Below, in pieces: positions 54,893 through 63,886 of a stretch of 64,000 bases of DNA. The notes under the pieces were generated by a model. It did not search any database and was not told where the DNA came from. It saw only the letters and a list, made by a program, of their open reading frames with translations. Where the stretch lies: NCBI RefSeq assembly GCF_003688915.1, contig NZ_REFU01000002.1, positions 496,001 through 560,000 of the forward strand, given 5' to 3'. A program made the position numbers and the translations under genes. The stretch is from Rhodococcus sp. SBT000017 (GTDB taxonomy: Bacteria; Actinomycetota; Actinomycetes; Mycobacteriales; Mycobacteriaceae). How positions within the stretch are numbered: position 1 is the first letter of the stretch; every line of letters starts with the position of its first letter.

Positions 54893-56886
54893 GATTGCTC
54901 CGCTCCTTCTGTCTTTTCGGTGACCACGGCCAGAACTGCGCCGACTTCGACCTGTTGACCTTCTGTGACGTTCAGTTCGGCGAGGACACCGTCTGCGGGT
55001 GCGGTCACCGTGTGTTCCATCTTCATCGCCTCGAGCCACAGGATCGGCTGGCCGGCGGTGACGGTATCGCCCTGCGCCGCAGCGATTCTGATGACGCTGC
55101 CCGGCATCGGTGCGAGCAGCGAACCCGCCGCGACCTCGTCCGTGGGATCGGTGAACCGCGGGGCCTTGATCAACCTGACCGGACCCAGTGCGGAATCGAC
55201 GAAGACATCCGATCCGTAGCTGCTCACCTCGAAGATGCGACGAATGCCGTTGTCGTCGAGCGTCACCGAGGTCGGGGTGTGCTGAATCAGTTCGACGCCG
55301 TCCACCGAGGAGGTGAGTCCGCTGCGCCCGATCGAATATTCGACGGTGATGTCGTTGTAGGTCTTGCGCTGCGGTTGAGACCGCAGATTGCGCCAGCCGC
55401 CGGGCAGACCCCGGTTCACCCGCGCTCGCTCGACGTTGCTCGCTGCGTCGGCCAAAGCTGCTGCGAGAGCCGACAGTTCCTGGGCACGGCCGTGTGCGAT
55501 CGGCCGAGCCAGGACATCGAGTCCGTGCGTGTCGAAGAACGCCGTGTCGGTGTCCCCGGCCAGGAACGCCGGATGTCGCAGGATGTTGACCAGCAGATCG
55601 CGGTTGGTCTTCAGGCCGTGAACGGTGGCCTTCTGCAACGCTTTCGCCAGTAGATTCGCAGCCTGATCCCGCGTCGGCGCGAACGAGATGACCTTCGCGA
55701 GCATCGGGTCGTAGTGAGTGCCCACCACGCTGCCGGTCTCGACACCTGAATCGACTCTGATGTATCCCCGGGTCGTTCCGCGGGCTCCACTCCTGCTCGC
55801 CTTGGCCAGCACCTCGAACTGCGCACCGGGGATCTCGAATCGGTGCACGGCACCGCTCTGCGGCTGCCAGTCCTGAGCCGGATCCTCTGCGTAGAGGCGA
55901 ACTTCGATGGAGTGTCCACGCGTCGTCGGTTGCTCGGCGGGCAACCGCTCCCCCGCGGCGACCCTGATCTGCAAGGCCACCAGGTCGAGTCCGGTTGTGC
56001 ATTCGGTGACCGGGTGCTCCACCTGCAGACGGGTGTTCATCTCGAGGAAGAAGAAGTTGCCCTTCTCGTCGGCGAGGAATTCGACGGTGCCCGCGCCCTC
56101 GTAGCCGATAGCCTCGGTGGCCAGCGTCGCCGCGTGGAAGAGCTTCTCGCGCATGCCGTCGATGCGTTCGACGAGCGGCGACGGCGCCTCCTCGACGACC
56201 TTCTGATGCCTGCGTTGGATCGAGCACTCACGCTCGCCCACCGTCCACACCGTGCCGAATCGGTCTGCCATGACCTGCACTTCGATGTGTCGACCGGTCT
56301 CGATGTACCGCTCGACGAACACCGTTCCGTCGCCGAAGGCCGAGAGTGCCTCGCGCCCAGCTGCTTCGAGCTCCGACTCCAGGTTCTCGAGGTTGCGCAC
56401 GATGCGCATGCCGCGCCCGCCGCCGCCCGCGGAGGCCTTGATCAGCACCGGCAGTTCGTTCTCGGTGACCGACCCGGGATCGAGCTGGGTCAGCACCGGA
56501 ACTCCGGCGTCGGCCATCATCTTCTTGGACTCGACCTTCGAGCCCATCAGTTCGATGGCCTTGACGGGCGGCCCGATCCAGGTCAGGCCGGCGTTCTGCA
56601 CCTGCTGCGCGAAATCGGAGTTCTCGGAAAGGAACCCGTATCCCGGATGCACGGCGTCGGCTCCGGCGGCCGCAGCTGCCGCGATGACGAGCTCGCCGCG
56701 CAGATACGTCTCGGCCGAACTGTTGCCGGGTAGCCGCACTGCCGTATCGGCCTCACGCACGTGCGGGGAGTTCGCGTCGGCGTCGGAGAACACCGCTACG
56801 GTGTCGATGCCCTCGGCGCGGCAGGTGGTGAAGACGCGTCGGGCGATTTCGCCGCGGTTGGCTACGAGAACGGACGTTATGGTCAT
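54889..56886 (-). CDS. Acyl-CoA carboxylase alpha subunit (biotin carboxylase plus biotin carrier), with a repeat-derived insertion
   Basis: 665 residues. The biotin carboxylase part has VLVANRGEIARRVF, HPGYGFLSENSDFA, the ATP-grasp loop KASAGGGGRGMRIV and FFFLEMNTRLQVEHPVTE. The C-terminal carrier has the biotinylation site LEAMKMEH (Lys622). Residues 363-374 (ASRSGARGTTRG) interrupt the conserved strand that should run about EVLAK-YIRVDSGV; they are encoded by a 36-bp copy of a repeat found elsewhere between genes (8569, 20408). The frame is kept. With the beta subunit it resembles methylcrotonyl- or geranyl-CoA carboxylases. It overlaps the dehydrogenase (ATGA) and follows beta after 4 bp. 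Confidence 0.92.
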   Translation of the reverse strand: MTITSVLVANRGEIARRVFTTCRAEGIDTVAVFSDADANSPHVREADTAVRLPGNSSAETYLRGELVIAAAAAAGADAVHPGYGFLSENSDFAQQVQNAGLTWIGPPVKAIELMGSKVESKKMMADAGVPVLTQLDPGSVTENELPVLIKASAGGGGRGMRIVRNLENLESELEAAGREALSAFGDGTVFVERYIETGRHIEVQVMADRFGTVWTVGERECSIQRRHQKVVEEAPSPLVERIDGMREKLFHAATLATEAIGYEGAGTVEFLADEKGNFFFLEMNTRLQVEHPVTECTTGLDLVALQIRVAAGERLPAEQPTTRGHSIEVRLYAEDPAQDWQPQSGAVHRFEIPGAQFEVLAKASRSGARGTTRGYIRVDSGVETGSVVGTHYDPMLAKVISFAPTRDQAANLLAKALQKATVHGLKTNRDLLVNILRHPAFLAGDTDTAFFDTHGLDVLARPIAHGRAQELSALAAALADAASNVERARVNRGLPGGWRNLRSQPQRKTYNDITVEYSIGRSGLTSSVDGVELIQHTPTSVTLDDNGIRRIFEVSSYGSDVFVDSALGPVRLIKAPRFTDPTDEVAAGSLLAPMPGSVIRIAAAQGDTVTAGQPILWLEAMKMEHTVTAPADGVLAELNVTEGQQVEVGAVLAVVTEKTEGAEQS
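55766..55801 (-). repeat. Dispersed repeat, copy 3, in frame inside the carboxylase alpha gene
   Basis: On the minus strand this reads GGCGAGCAGGAGTGGAGCCC then GCGGAACGACCCGGGG. Over 28 bp it differs by one base from each of the copies at about 8598-8625 and 20430-20457. Its 36 bp equal 12 codons, so the reading frame is preserved. Confidence 0.75.
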
Positions 56887-56890
56887 GGCG

Positions 56891-58489
56891 TCACATCCGG
56901 AAGACACCGAAGTTGGCGGTGCCTTCGATCGGGGCGGTGGCGATGGCCGACAGGCACATTCCCACCACCGTGCGGGTATCACGGGGGTCGATGACGCCGT
57001 CGTCGTACAGGCGTCCGGAGAGGAACATCGGCATCGACTCGGCCTCGATCTGGCCTTCGATCATCGCGCGCATTCCGGCATCGGCTTCGGCGTCGAAGGC
57101 TTGTCCGCGAGCTTCGGCGGCGGCGCGCCCGACGATGGAGATGACACCTGCGAGTTGCGCGCCGCCCATGACGGCGGATTTGCTGGACGGCCAGGCGAAG
57201 AGGAATCGCGGATCGAACGCGCGTCCGCACATGCCGTAGTGACCGGCTCCGTAGGACGCACCGAGCAGAATGGAGATGTGCGGCACCGTGGAGTTGGACA
57301 CGGCGTTGATCATCATCGAGCCGTGCTTGATCATCCCGCCCTCCTCGTATTCCTTGCCGACCATGTAGCCGGTGGTGTTGTGCAGGAACAGAAGTGGGGT
57401 GTTCGACCGATTGGCGAGCTGGATGAACTGCGTTGCCTTCTGCGATTCTTCGCTGAAGAGCACACCGCGGGCATTGGCGAGAATGCCGATCGGATATCCG
57501 TGCAGCTCGGCCCATCCGGTGACGAGCGATCCGCCGTACATGGGCTTGAACTCGTCGAAGTCGGAACCGTCGACGATGCGGGCGATGACCTCGCGCGGAT
57601 CGAAGGGGATCTTCAGATCTGTGGGGACGATGCCGAGCAGATCCTCGGGGTCGGCCAGTGGCTCGATGACCTCGACGCGAGGCTCGGGGCCCTTCTTCTT
57701 CCAGTTCAATCGGGAGACGATGCTGCGTCCGATGCGGATGGCATCCTGCTCGTCGACGGCGAAATAGTCTGCGAGACCGGACTTTCGGGCGTGCATCTCG
57801 GCCCCACCGAGCGACTCGTCGTCCGAATCCTCGCCGGTGGCCATCTTGACCAGCGGTGGGCCGGCAAGGAAGACCTTCGAGCGTTCCTTGACCATGACGA
57901 CGTGATCGGACATGCCGGGGATGTACGCGCCACCGGCGGTGGAGTTGCCGAACACCAGGGCGATCGTGGGGATGCCCGCCGCCGAGAGCTGCGTCAGATC
58001 ACGGAACATGCGACCACCCGGGATGAACACCTCCTTCTGCGTCGGCAGATCGGCTCCACCGGATTCGACCAGGGAGATCACCGGAAGCCGGTTCTGCGTG
58101 GCGATGTCGTTGCCGCGGAAACCCTTCTTCAGCGTCCACGGGTTGCTGGCTCCGCCGCGGACCGTCGGATCGTTGGCCACGATGAGGCATTCGACGCCGC
58201 AGACGACGCCGATACCCATGACGGTGCTGGCCCCGACGGGAAAGTCGCTGCCCCAGGCCGCGAGTGGGCACAGTTCGAGAAATGCCGAGTCCTCGTCGAT
58301 CAGCAACTCGATGCGTTCACGTGCCAGAAGCTTGCCGCGCTTCTTGTGTCGCTCGACGTACTTCTGACCGCCACCGAGCAGAGCCTTCGAGTGCTCGGCG
58401 TCGATCTCGCCGAGTTTGGTGTTCATCGCCTCGACGCTTCCGGTGTACTGCTCCGATGCGGTGTCGAGGGTGGACTTGAGCACGCTCAT
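56891..58489 (-). CDS. Acyl-CoA carboxylase beta subunit (carboxyltransferase)
   Basis: 532-residue carboxyltransferase. The N-terminal half has KKRGKLLARERIELLIDEDS, ANDPTVRGGASNPWTLKKG and SLVESGGADLPTQKEVFIPG; the C-terminal half has LHNTTGYMVGKEYEEGGMIK and GASYGAGHYGMCGRAFDPRF. The GRAFDPRFLFAWPSSKSAVMGG segment (split over about 22 residues) is typical of methylcrotonyl/geranyl-CoA carboxylase beta subunits rather than propionyl-type. ATG at 58489 overlaps the upstream dehydrogenase stop (ATGA). Works with the alpha subunit. Confidence 0.93.
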   Translation of the reverse strand: MSVLKSTLDTASEQYTGSVEAMNTKLGEIDAEHSKALLGGGQKYVERHKKRGKLLARERIELLIDEDSAFLELCPLAAWGSDFPVGASTVMGIGVVCGVECLIVANDPTVRGGASNPWTLKKGFRGNDIATQNRLPVISLVESGGADLPTQKEVFIPGGRMFRDLTQLSAAGIPTIALVFGNSTAGGAYIPGMSDHVVMVKERSKVFLAGPPLVKMATGEDSDDESLGGAEMHARKSGLADYFAVDEQDAIRIGRSIVSRLNWKKKGPEPRVEVIEPLADPEDLLGIVPTDLKIPFDPREVIARIVDGSDFDEFKPMYGGSLVTGWAELHGYPIGILANARGVLFSEESQKATQFIQLANRSNTPLLFLHNTTGYMVGKEYEEGGMIKHGSMMINAVSNSTVPHISILLGASYGAGHYGMCGRAFDPRFLFAWPSSKSAVMGGAQLAGVISIVGRAAAEARGQAFDAEADAGMRAMIEGQIEAESMPMFLSGRLYDDGVIDPRDTRTVVGMCLSAIATAPIEGTANFGVFRM

Positions 58490-59634
58490 GCCTGGTACCC
58501 CAATCGTTTCGCTGCCAGCCCGGTGAGGATTTCGGTTGTCCCGCCGCCGATGCCGAGGATGCGCATATCGCGGTACTGCCGCTCGACCTCGCTCTCACGC
58601 ATGTAGCCGAGCCCGCCGAAGAGCTGTACCGCCTGATTGGCGACCCACTCTCCGGACTCGACGGCGGTGTTCTTCGCGAAGCAGACCTCGGCGATGAAGT
58701 CGTGCTTCTCAGCCATGGACCTCTCGACGAGGGATCGCGTGTAGACCCGCGCGATGTCGATCTTTCGCGCCATTTCGGTGACGGTGTTCTGCACGGATTG
58801 CCGTGCGATAAGGGGCTTTCCGAAGGTCTCGCGATCGCGGACCCACTGCAGAGTGAGATCGAGGCATCGCTGCGCGCTGGCGTAGGCCTGAGCGGCGAGA
58901 GCGATGCGCTCGGTGAGAAATGCCTGCGCGATCTGCGCGAAGCCGCTGTTCTCGGCACCGACGAGATTGGCGACGGGGACGCGGGCGTCGACGAACGACA
59001 GCTCCGCGGTGTCCGATGCGCGCCAACCCATCTTGTCGAGCTTGCTCGTCACCTCGAACCCGGGTGTGCCCTTCTCGATGACGAGCAAGGAGACACCGCC
59101 TGCGCCTTCGCCTCCGGTACGTACCGCAGTGACGACGAAATCAGCTCGGCACCCCGAGGTGATGTACGTCTTGGATCCGTTGACGACGTAGTGATCGCCG
59201 TCCTTGACCGCCTTCGTCCTGAGGTGGCCGACGTCCGAACCGCCACCCGGCTCGGTGATCGCCAGCGAGCCGATCTTCTCCCCCGCCAACGTGGGCTCGA
59301 CCCACTTCTCGATCTGCTGCCGATCACCGGCCGCAATCAAGTGCGGCAACGCAATTCCGCAGGTGAACAGCGATGCGAACAAGCCACCCGACGCGCCTGC
59401 CTGATGCATTTCCTCGCAGATCACGACCGCGTCGGCCAGATCCCCGCCGCTGCCACCGACCTCCTCGGCAAAGCCTGCTCCCAGCAGACCGAGAGCCGCC
59501 GCCTTCTTGTGCAAATCACGTGGAATCTCGCCGTCGGCTTCCCACTGATTCATGTGCGGTGCGATGTCGTGTTCGACGAAGCTGCGCACGGTCTTTCGAA
59601 GCTGCTGACGCTCCGGCGTGGTCCAGATACTCAT
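58486..59634 (-). CDS. Acyl-CoA dehydrogenase (first in operon)
   Basis: 382-residue FAD dehydrogenase. LGLLGAGFAEEVGGSGGDLA, SLAITEPGGGSDVGHLRTKA, YVVNGSKTYITSGCRADFV and the C-terminal AVQLFGGLGYMRESEVERQY with RILGIGGGTTEILTGLAAKR follow the family closely. It is only distantly similar to the second dehydrogenase of the operon, so the two probably act at different steps. ATG at 59634 overlaps the AtuA-like stop (ATGA). Confidence 0.93.
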   Translation of the reverse strand: MSIWTTPERQQLRKTVRSFVEHDIAPHMNQWEADGEIPRDLHKKAAALGLLGAGFAEEVGGSGGDLADAVVICEEMHQAGASGGLFASLFTCGIALPHLIAAGDRQQIEKWVEPTLAGEKIGSLAITEPGGGSDVGHLRTKAVKDGDHYVVNGSKTYITSGCRADFVVTAVRTGGEGAGGVSLLVIEKGTPGFEVTSKLDKMGWRASDTAELSFVDARVPVANLVGAENSGFAQIAQAFLTERIALAAQAYASAQRCLDLTLQWVRDRETFGKPLIARQSVQNTVTEMARKIDIARVYTRSLVERSMAEKHDFIAEVCFAKNTAVESGEWVANQAVQLFGGLGYMRESEVERQYRDMRILGIGGGTTEILTGLAAKRLGYQA

Positions 59635-61325
59635 ACGAGTTCTCCCTTGTAAGCGAGGGTTTCGGGAATGTCGATGTGCCGCGACCGCAGCCACTCACCG
59701 AGCCCCTTGGCCTGTGGATCGAATCGGGCCTGCGATGCGACGCCCTGGCCGAGGATGCCCTCGATGACGAAGTTCACGGCCCGCAGATTGGGCAGAACGT
59801 GGCGGGTGACGGTGAGCGGCTCGGCCTCGGGAAGCATCTGCTTCAGAGTCTCGACCGTCAATGCGTGGACCAGCCAGGAGAATTCGTCGTCGGTGCGAAC
59901 CCAGACCCCGACGTTGGCGTTGCCGCCCTTATCACCGCTTCGGGCCGCGGCGATGGTGCCGAGCGGAAGCCTGATGGTCGCTTCGGCTGCTCTCGGAGCC
60001 GGCAGCGCCGGTTCTTTCACGGGCTCCAGTACCTGCGTCTGCTGCGACGGAGCCACGGAAGTTTCGGTCCCGTCGGCCAGGTGTGCGGTGTGCGGTACCT
60101 CGGCTGCGTCGACGAAGCCTGCCGTGAACACTCCGTACGGCGCTCCGTTTCCGGGTGGCGCGGTCACCGAGAATCCGGGATAGCTTGCCAGTGCCAGTTC
60201 GACTGCTACCGCCGAGAACTGACGTCCGACGGCATCGGGGTTGCTGTCGCGCGCAACACAGCGCAGCAGGGCGCTGGCCGTCTCCTCGGTCGCGGCGTCG
60301 GGCTTGTCGGTACGGACCAGGGTCCAGTCCAGCTCGGCGGGCCGCGCAGTGAGCCAGGACTCGAATTGCCGTTGCGCCAGTTCTGCTTTGGCCTCGATGT
60401 CGAGACCGGTGAGCACCATGGTGAATTCGTTGCGGAACCCGCCGAGCGAGTTGAGCGAAACCTTGTAGGTGGGCGGTGGAGCTTCGCCGGTCACGCCGGT
60501 GATGGACACCCGATCACTGGACTCCTGCGACAGGATCGCCGAATCGATGCGCGCGGTGACGTCGGGGTTCGCGTAACGCCCGCCGGTGATTTCGTACAGC
60601 AGCTGAGCGGTCACGGTACCGACGCTGACGGCACCGCCGGTGCCCTCGTGCTTGGTGATGACGGACGAACCGTCGGACTCGATCTCGGCGATGGGGAATC
60701 CGGGCCTGGACATGTCTGCGATCTCGGTGAAGAAGGAGTAGTTGCCACCCGTCGCCTGCGTTCCGCACTCGATGACGTGCCCGGCGATCACGGCCCCGGC
60801 CAACGCGTCGTAATCGGTTGGAGTCCAGCCGAAGTGGGCCGCAGCAGGTCCGACGATCACACTGGCGTCGGTGACGCGCCCGGTGACGACGACGTCTGCC
60901 CCGGAGTTCAGGCATTCCACGATGCCCCACGCGCCGAGGTAGGCATTTGCGGTCAGCGGGCTACCGAGGTCGAGTTCAGCCGCTCTGCCGAGGAGGTCGT
61001 CGCCGTCGACGTAGGCGATCTTCGCGCCGGAGTCCAGCTTCTCCAAGGCCTCGGCCAGGCCTCGGGGATTGAGTCCACCTGCGTTGGCGACGATCTTGAC
61101 ACCCTTGTCCAGGGCCAAGCCCAGGCAGTCTTCTGCCTGCCGCAGAAAGGTTTTGGCGTAACCACGGGTCGCGTCCTTCATACGATCGCGGCCGAGAATG
61201 AGCATCGTCAGCTCGGCGAGGTAGTCACCCGTGAGGTAGTCGAGTTCGCCGCCCTCGAGCATCTCGCGCATCGCAGACAGCCGGTCTCCGTAGAAGCCGG
61301 AACAATTGCCGATTCGTACTGTCAT
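59631..61325 (-). CDS. AtuA-like protein (DUF1446, acyclic terpene utilisation family)
   Basis: 564 residues. The N-terminal DUF1446 part starts [19 protein letters not shown] and contains [35 protein letters not shown] and [18 protein letters not shown]. The C-terminal part (about 455-564, [18 protein letters not shown]) corresponds to a separate small domain found fused or adjacent in other bacteria. AtuA is required for citronellol/geraniol use in Pseudomonas, but its reaction is not established. Overlaps at both ends (ATGA) place it firmly in this operon. Confidence 0.88.
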   Translation of the reverse strand: MTVRIGNCSGFYGDRLSAMREMLEGGELDYLTGDYLAELTMLILGRDRMKDATRGYAKTFLRQAEDCLGLALDKGVKIVANAGGLNPRGLAEALEKLDSGAKIAYVDGDDLLGRAAELDLGSPLTANAYLGAWGIVECLNSGADVVVTGRVTDASVIVGPAAAHFGWTPTDYDALAGAVIAGHVIECGTQATGGNYSFFTEIADMSRPGFPIAEIESDGSSVITKHEGTGGAVSVGTVTAQLLYEITGGRYANPDVTARIDSAILSQESSDRVSITGVTGEAPPPTYKVSLNSLGGFRNEFTMVLTGLDIEAKAELAQRQFESWLTARPAELDWTLVRTDKPDAATEETASALLRCVARDSNPDAVGRQFSAVAVELALASYPGFSVTAPPGNGAPYGVFTAGFVDAAEVPHTAHLADGTETSVAPSQQTQVLEPVKEPALPAPRAAEATIRLPLGTIAAARSGDKGGNANVGVWVRTDDEFSWLVHALTVETLKQMLPEAEPLTVTRHVLPNLRAVNFVIEGILGQGVASQARFDPQAKGLGEWLRSRHIDIPETLAYKGELV

Positions 61326-62134
61326 GCTGTCGCTCGTCCTGACTGTGGTCGTCCGCCCCCGGGAGGGCCCGCGAAGGCTTGGGCGATGGTGAGCCAGTGC
61401 GCGGCATCGGTTCCCTCGGCGTGGATGCCGAGGTCGTCGCGGTGAGCGCGCTGGGTGACGAGGAGGCAGAAGTCGAGTGCGGGACCGCTCACCCGCTGGT
61501 CGGCACTCTCGGGTCCCCAGGTCCAGAGCTCTCCCGACGGCGCGGTGAGCTCGACTCGAAACGGTTCGGTGGGCGGAGCCTGCTGGTTGACCGCGTAAGC
61601 GAAATCCCTTGTGCGGAAGCCGATGTGCGCGACTCCGCGGATTCGGTCGGTGGGAACGCGGGTGACGCCCACCGCGTCGGCGACATCCTGACCGTGCGCC
61701 CAGGTCTCCATCAGACGCGCTGTGGCCATGGACGCCGCACTCATCGGGGGGCCGAACCAGTCGATCTTGGTCCCGGACGGCACCTGCATCAGCGCGTCCG
61801 TCATGGCGGTGCGTCGGGTTCGCCATTCGCTCAGAAGGTTCGGGTTACGAGATTCTTCTTCGGCAGCCTCGTCGACGAAGCCGGTGGGGTTCTCCCATGC
61901 CTTCTTCAGAGTGAGAGCGAACTCCTCCTTGGCCTCGGTATCGCCGGACGCTGCGGACGTAGTTCGCTCCGCGACGTGATCGGTCCAGGAAAGATGCGCG
62001 ATCTGGTGCGCGACGGTCCAGCCCGCGGCCGGAGTCGGTGCCGCCCATTGCTCCGGGTTCAGCTCGGCCACGAGTGCATCGAGGTCGTTGCCCTCGGCGC
62101 GGAGGTCGTCGACGAGAAGGTCGAGGTCTGCCAT
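61322..62134 (-). CDS. TIGR03084-type DinB/mycothiol-maleylpyruvate-isomerase-like metal-binding protein
   Basis: 270 residues. The N-terminal four-helix DinB-like domain has [20 protein letters not shown] with a metal-type His, and [20 protein letters not shown] supplies another. The C-terminal domain has [19 protein letters not shown] and [18 protein letters not shown]. This is the actinobacterial TIGR03084 family, related to mycothiol-dependent isomerases. Start ATG at 62134. It overlaps the AtuA-like gene (ATGA) and appears to be the first gene of the operon. A thiol-dependent step in the same pathway is possible. Confidence 0.8.
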   Translation of the reverse strand: MADLDLLVDDLRAEGNDLDALVAELNPEQWAAPTPAAGWTVAHQIAHLSWTDHVAERTTSAASGDTEAKEEFALTLKKAWENPTGFVDEAAEEESRNPNLLSEWRTRRTAMTDALMQVPSGTKIDWFGPPMSAASMATARLMETWAHGQDVADAVGVTRVPTDRIRGVAHIGFRTRDFAYAVNQQAPPTEPFRVELTAPSGELWTWGPESADQRVSGPALDFCLLVTQRAHRDDLGIHAEGTDAAHWLTIAQAFAGPPGGGRPQSGRATA

Positions 62135-62219
62135 GAACCCAGCTTCACAGGAGGCTCCGAAAAAAGCAAGCACGCCTGCTTGTTAATTCGTAACCTCGTG
62201 TTCGTTTGCCGTCTCTACG

Positions 62220-63299
62220 GTGACGAGCGTGAGAATGTCGAGACTCGTGCCCGTCGCCGTTACCCTCGCCGTCATGGCCGCCGGTTGCTCCTCGTCCGAC
62301 CCTGATGCCGACCGACTCGAATCGGTCACGACGCCGATACGAGTGGCGACATACAACGCCAGCCTCAATCGGCCGGTGGCCGGGCAGCTGGTGACCGATC
62401 TGACCGGTGAGAATGCCCAGGCTCGGGCTGCGGCGGATGTCATCGCCGCGAACTCACCGGATGTGTTGCTGGTCAACGAGTTCGACTATTCGGGCGACGA
62501 CGCAGTGGCCTTGTTCAACGACAACTACCTCGACGGGCAGTACCCACACTTCTTCACTGCGCCCGTGAACACCGGCGTCGATTCGGGACTCGACCTGGAC
62601 CGGGACGGCGAACTCGGCGGGCCGGGCGACGCCTGGGGGTTCGGCCAGTTCCCGGGCCAGTACGGGATGGTCGTGTACTCGAAGTTCCCGATCGCGACCG
62701 ATTCGGTACGCACGTTCCAGAATTTTCTGTGGAAGGACATGCCGGATTCACTGTTGCCACGCGACTACTACGGCGACGTGTCCGACCAGCTTCGACTGTC
62801 CAGCAAATCGCACTGGGACGTGCCGATCGATGTGAACGGGAATACGCTGCACGTGCTTGCGTCGCACCCCACTCCCCCGTCCTTCGACGGACCCGAAGAT
62901 CGCAACGGCAAGCGCAACCACGACGAGATCAGGCTCAGTGCCGACTACATCTCGGGTGCGGACTACCTCTACGACGACAACGGTGTGCGCGGCGGGCTGG
63001 AGGACGGAGCATCGTTCGTCATGCTGGGAGATCAGAACAGCGATCCGGTCGACGGCGATTCGGTTGCCGGTGCCATCGCGCAGGTCCTCGACCTTCCTCG
63101 GGTTCAGGATCCGGCACCCACCTCGGCTGACCATGGCACGGACACAGCCGATTTCGCCGACCCGACGCCCGGTGACCTGCGCGTCGACTACGTACTGCCC
63201 TCGGACGATCTGACGGTGATCGATTCGCAGGTGTATTGGCCGAATCAGGCCGAGCATCCCTCGGACCACCGACTGGTGTGGGCCGACCTCGAAATATGA
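62220..63299 (+). CDS. Endonuclease/exonuclease/phosphatase family lipoprotein
   Basis: About 354-359 residues. The signal segment VPVAVTLAVMAAGC ends in a lipobox Cys. The EEP fold is seen in IRVATYNASLNRPVAG, DVLLVNEFDY (metal-binding Glu), LHVLASHPTPPSFDG, MLGDQNSDPVDGDS and the terminal PSDHRLVWADLEI (catalytic Asp-His). Family members cleave phosphodiesters in nucleic acids, lipids or inositides; exported versions often act on extracellular phosphate or DNA. Start candidates are GTG 62220, GTG 62229 and ATG 62235; the last gives the most normal signal peptide. Divergent from the catabolic operon across 85 bp. Confidence 0.85.
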   Translation: MTSVRMSRLVPVAVTLAVMAAGCSSSDPDADRLESVTTPIRVATYNASLNRPVAGQLVTDLTGENAQARAAADVIAANSPDVLLVNEFDYSGDDAVALFNDNYLDGQYPHFFTAPVNTGVDSGLDLDRDGELGGPGDAWGFGQFPGQYGMVVYSKFPIATDSVRTFQNFLWKDMPDSLLPRDYYGDVSDQLRLSSKSHWDVPIDVNGNTLHVLASHPTPPSFDGPEDRNGKRNHDEIRLSADYISGADYLYDDNGVRGGLEDGASFVMLGDQNSDPVDGDSVAGAIAQVLDLPRVQDPAPTSADHGTDTADFADPTPGDLRVDYVLPSDDLTVIDSQVYWPNQAEHPSDHRLVWADLEI

Positions 63300-63306
63300 T
63301 GGGTGC

Positions 63307-63705
63307 GTGACCGATCTACCGATTGTCGAATTCGCGTACCCCGGCCCCCTGCGGGACGCCCTGGTCGCGGCCGTTCTTTCCGGCGAGAAGACCAGCACAG
63401 CAAGCCTGTTGGCGCAGTATGTCGACGAGGAGCTGCCGAGAGTCGGCGAACGCGGCGCGGTGGTGGATTCGGCGGGTGTCGTCGTCGGAGTCATCGAGAC
63501 TGCTGCGGTCGATATCGTTGCACTGAAGGACGTTTCATTGCGCCACGCCCTCGACGAGGGTGAAGGGTACATCGATGTCGCGCAATGGCGGGCTGGGCAC
63601 GAGAGATTCTGGCAGTCGGCGGAGGTCCGCGAAGAACTGGGCGATCCACACTTCACCGTGAACGACGACACCCAAGTGGTGCTGGAACGGTTCACACTCG
63701 TGTGA
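63307..63705 (+). CDS. ASCH domain-containing protein
   Basis: 132-residue protein of the ASCH (PUA-like beta-barrel) fold. PGPLRDALVAAVLSGEKTST is the characteristic N-terminal helix and loop, followed by AVVDSAGVVVGVIETAAVDI and ALDEGEGYIDVAQWRAGHERF. ASCH proteins are thought to bind RNA; some hydrolyse N4-acetylcytidine. The GTG start at 63307 lies 7 bp after the EEP-gene stop, so the two may be co-transcribed. Confidence 0.85.
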   Translation: MTDLPIVEFAYPGPLRDALVAAVLSGEKTSTASLLAQYVDEELPRVGERGAVVDSAGVVVGVIETAAVDIVALKDVSLRHALDEGEGYIDVAQWRAGHERFWQSAEVREELGDPHFTVNDDTQVVLERFTLV

Positions 63706-63805
63706 CCGCGCGCCCTGACGCAGCGTCAGGGTCAAGACTTCGTGTCGGTGGGTCGGTGTATAGGCGCGTGCACGTCGATTCTGTTTCGCCGCAACACTAT
63801 TGGTG

Positions 63806-63849
63806 TTGACGGACGTGTCGCATAGGCGTACTATCGAACGCACGTTCTA
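63806..63849 (+). promoter_or_regulatory. Consensus promoter overlapped by an SOS-box-like palindrome
   Basis: TTGACG (63806-63811) and TACTAT (63829-63834) are 17 bp apart, close to vegetative consensus. Starting at the last base of the -10, TCGAAC-GCAC-GTTCTA (63834-63849) matches the actinobacterial LexA consensus TCGAAC-N4-GTTCGA except at one position. LexA bound here would cover the transcription start of the gene at 63887. Confidence 0.65.
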
Positions 63850-63886
63850 CTTTTTGTTGGACCATCTGCCGGGGGGCGATGACACA

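Noticed and set aside
54893..56227. Minus-strand extension that would fuse the second acyl-CoA dehydrogenase to an 830-residue protein
   Set aside because: It is an out-of-frame shadow of the carboxylase alpha gene; the normal start at 54892 overlaps the alpha stop.
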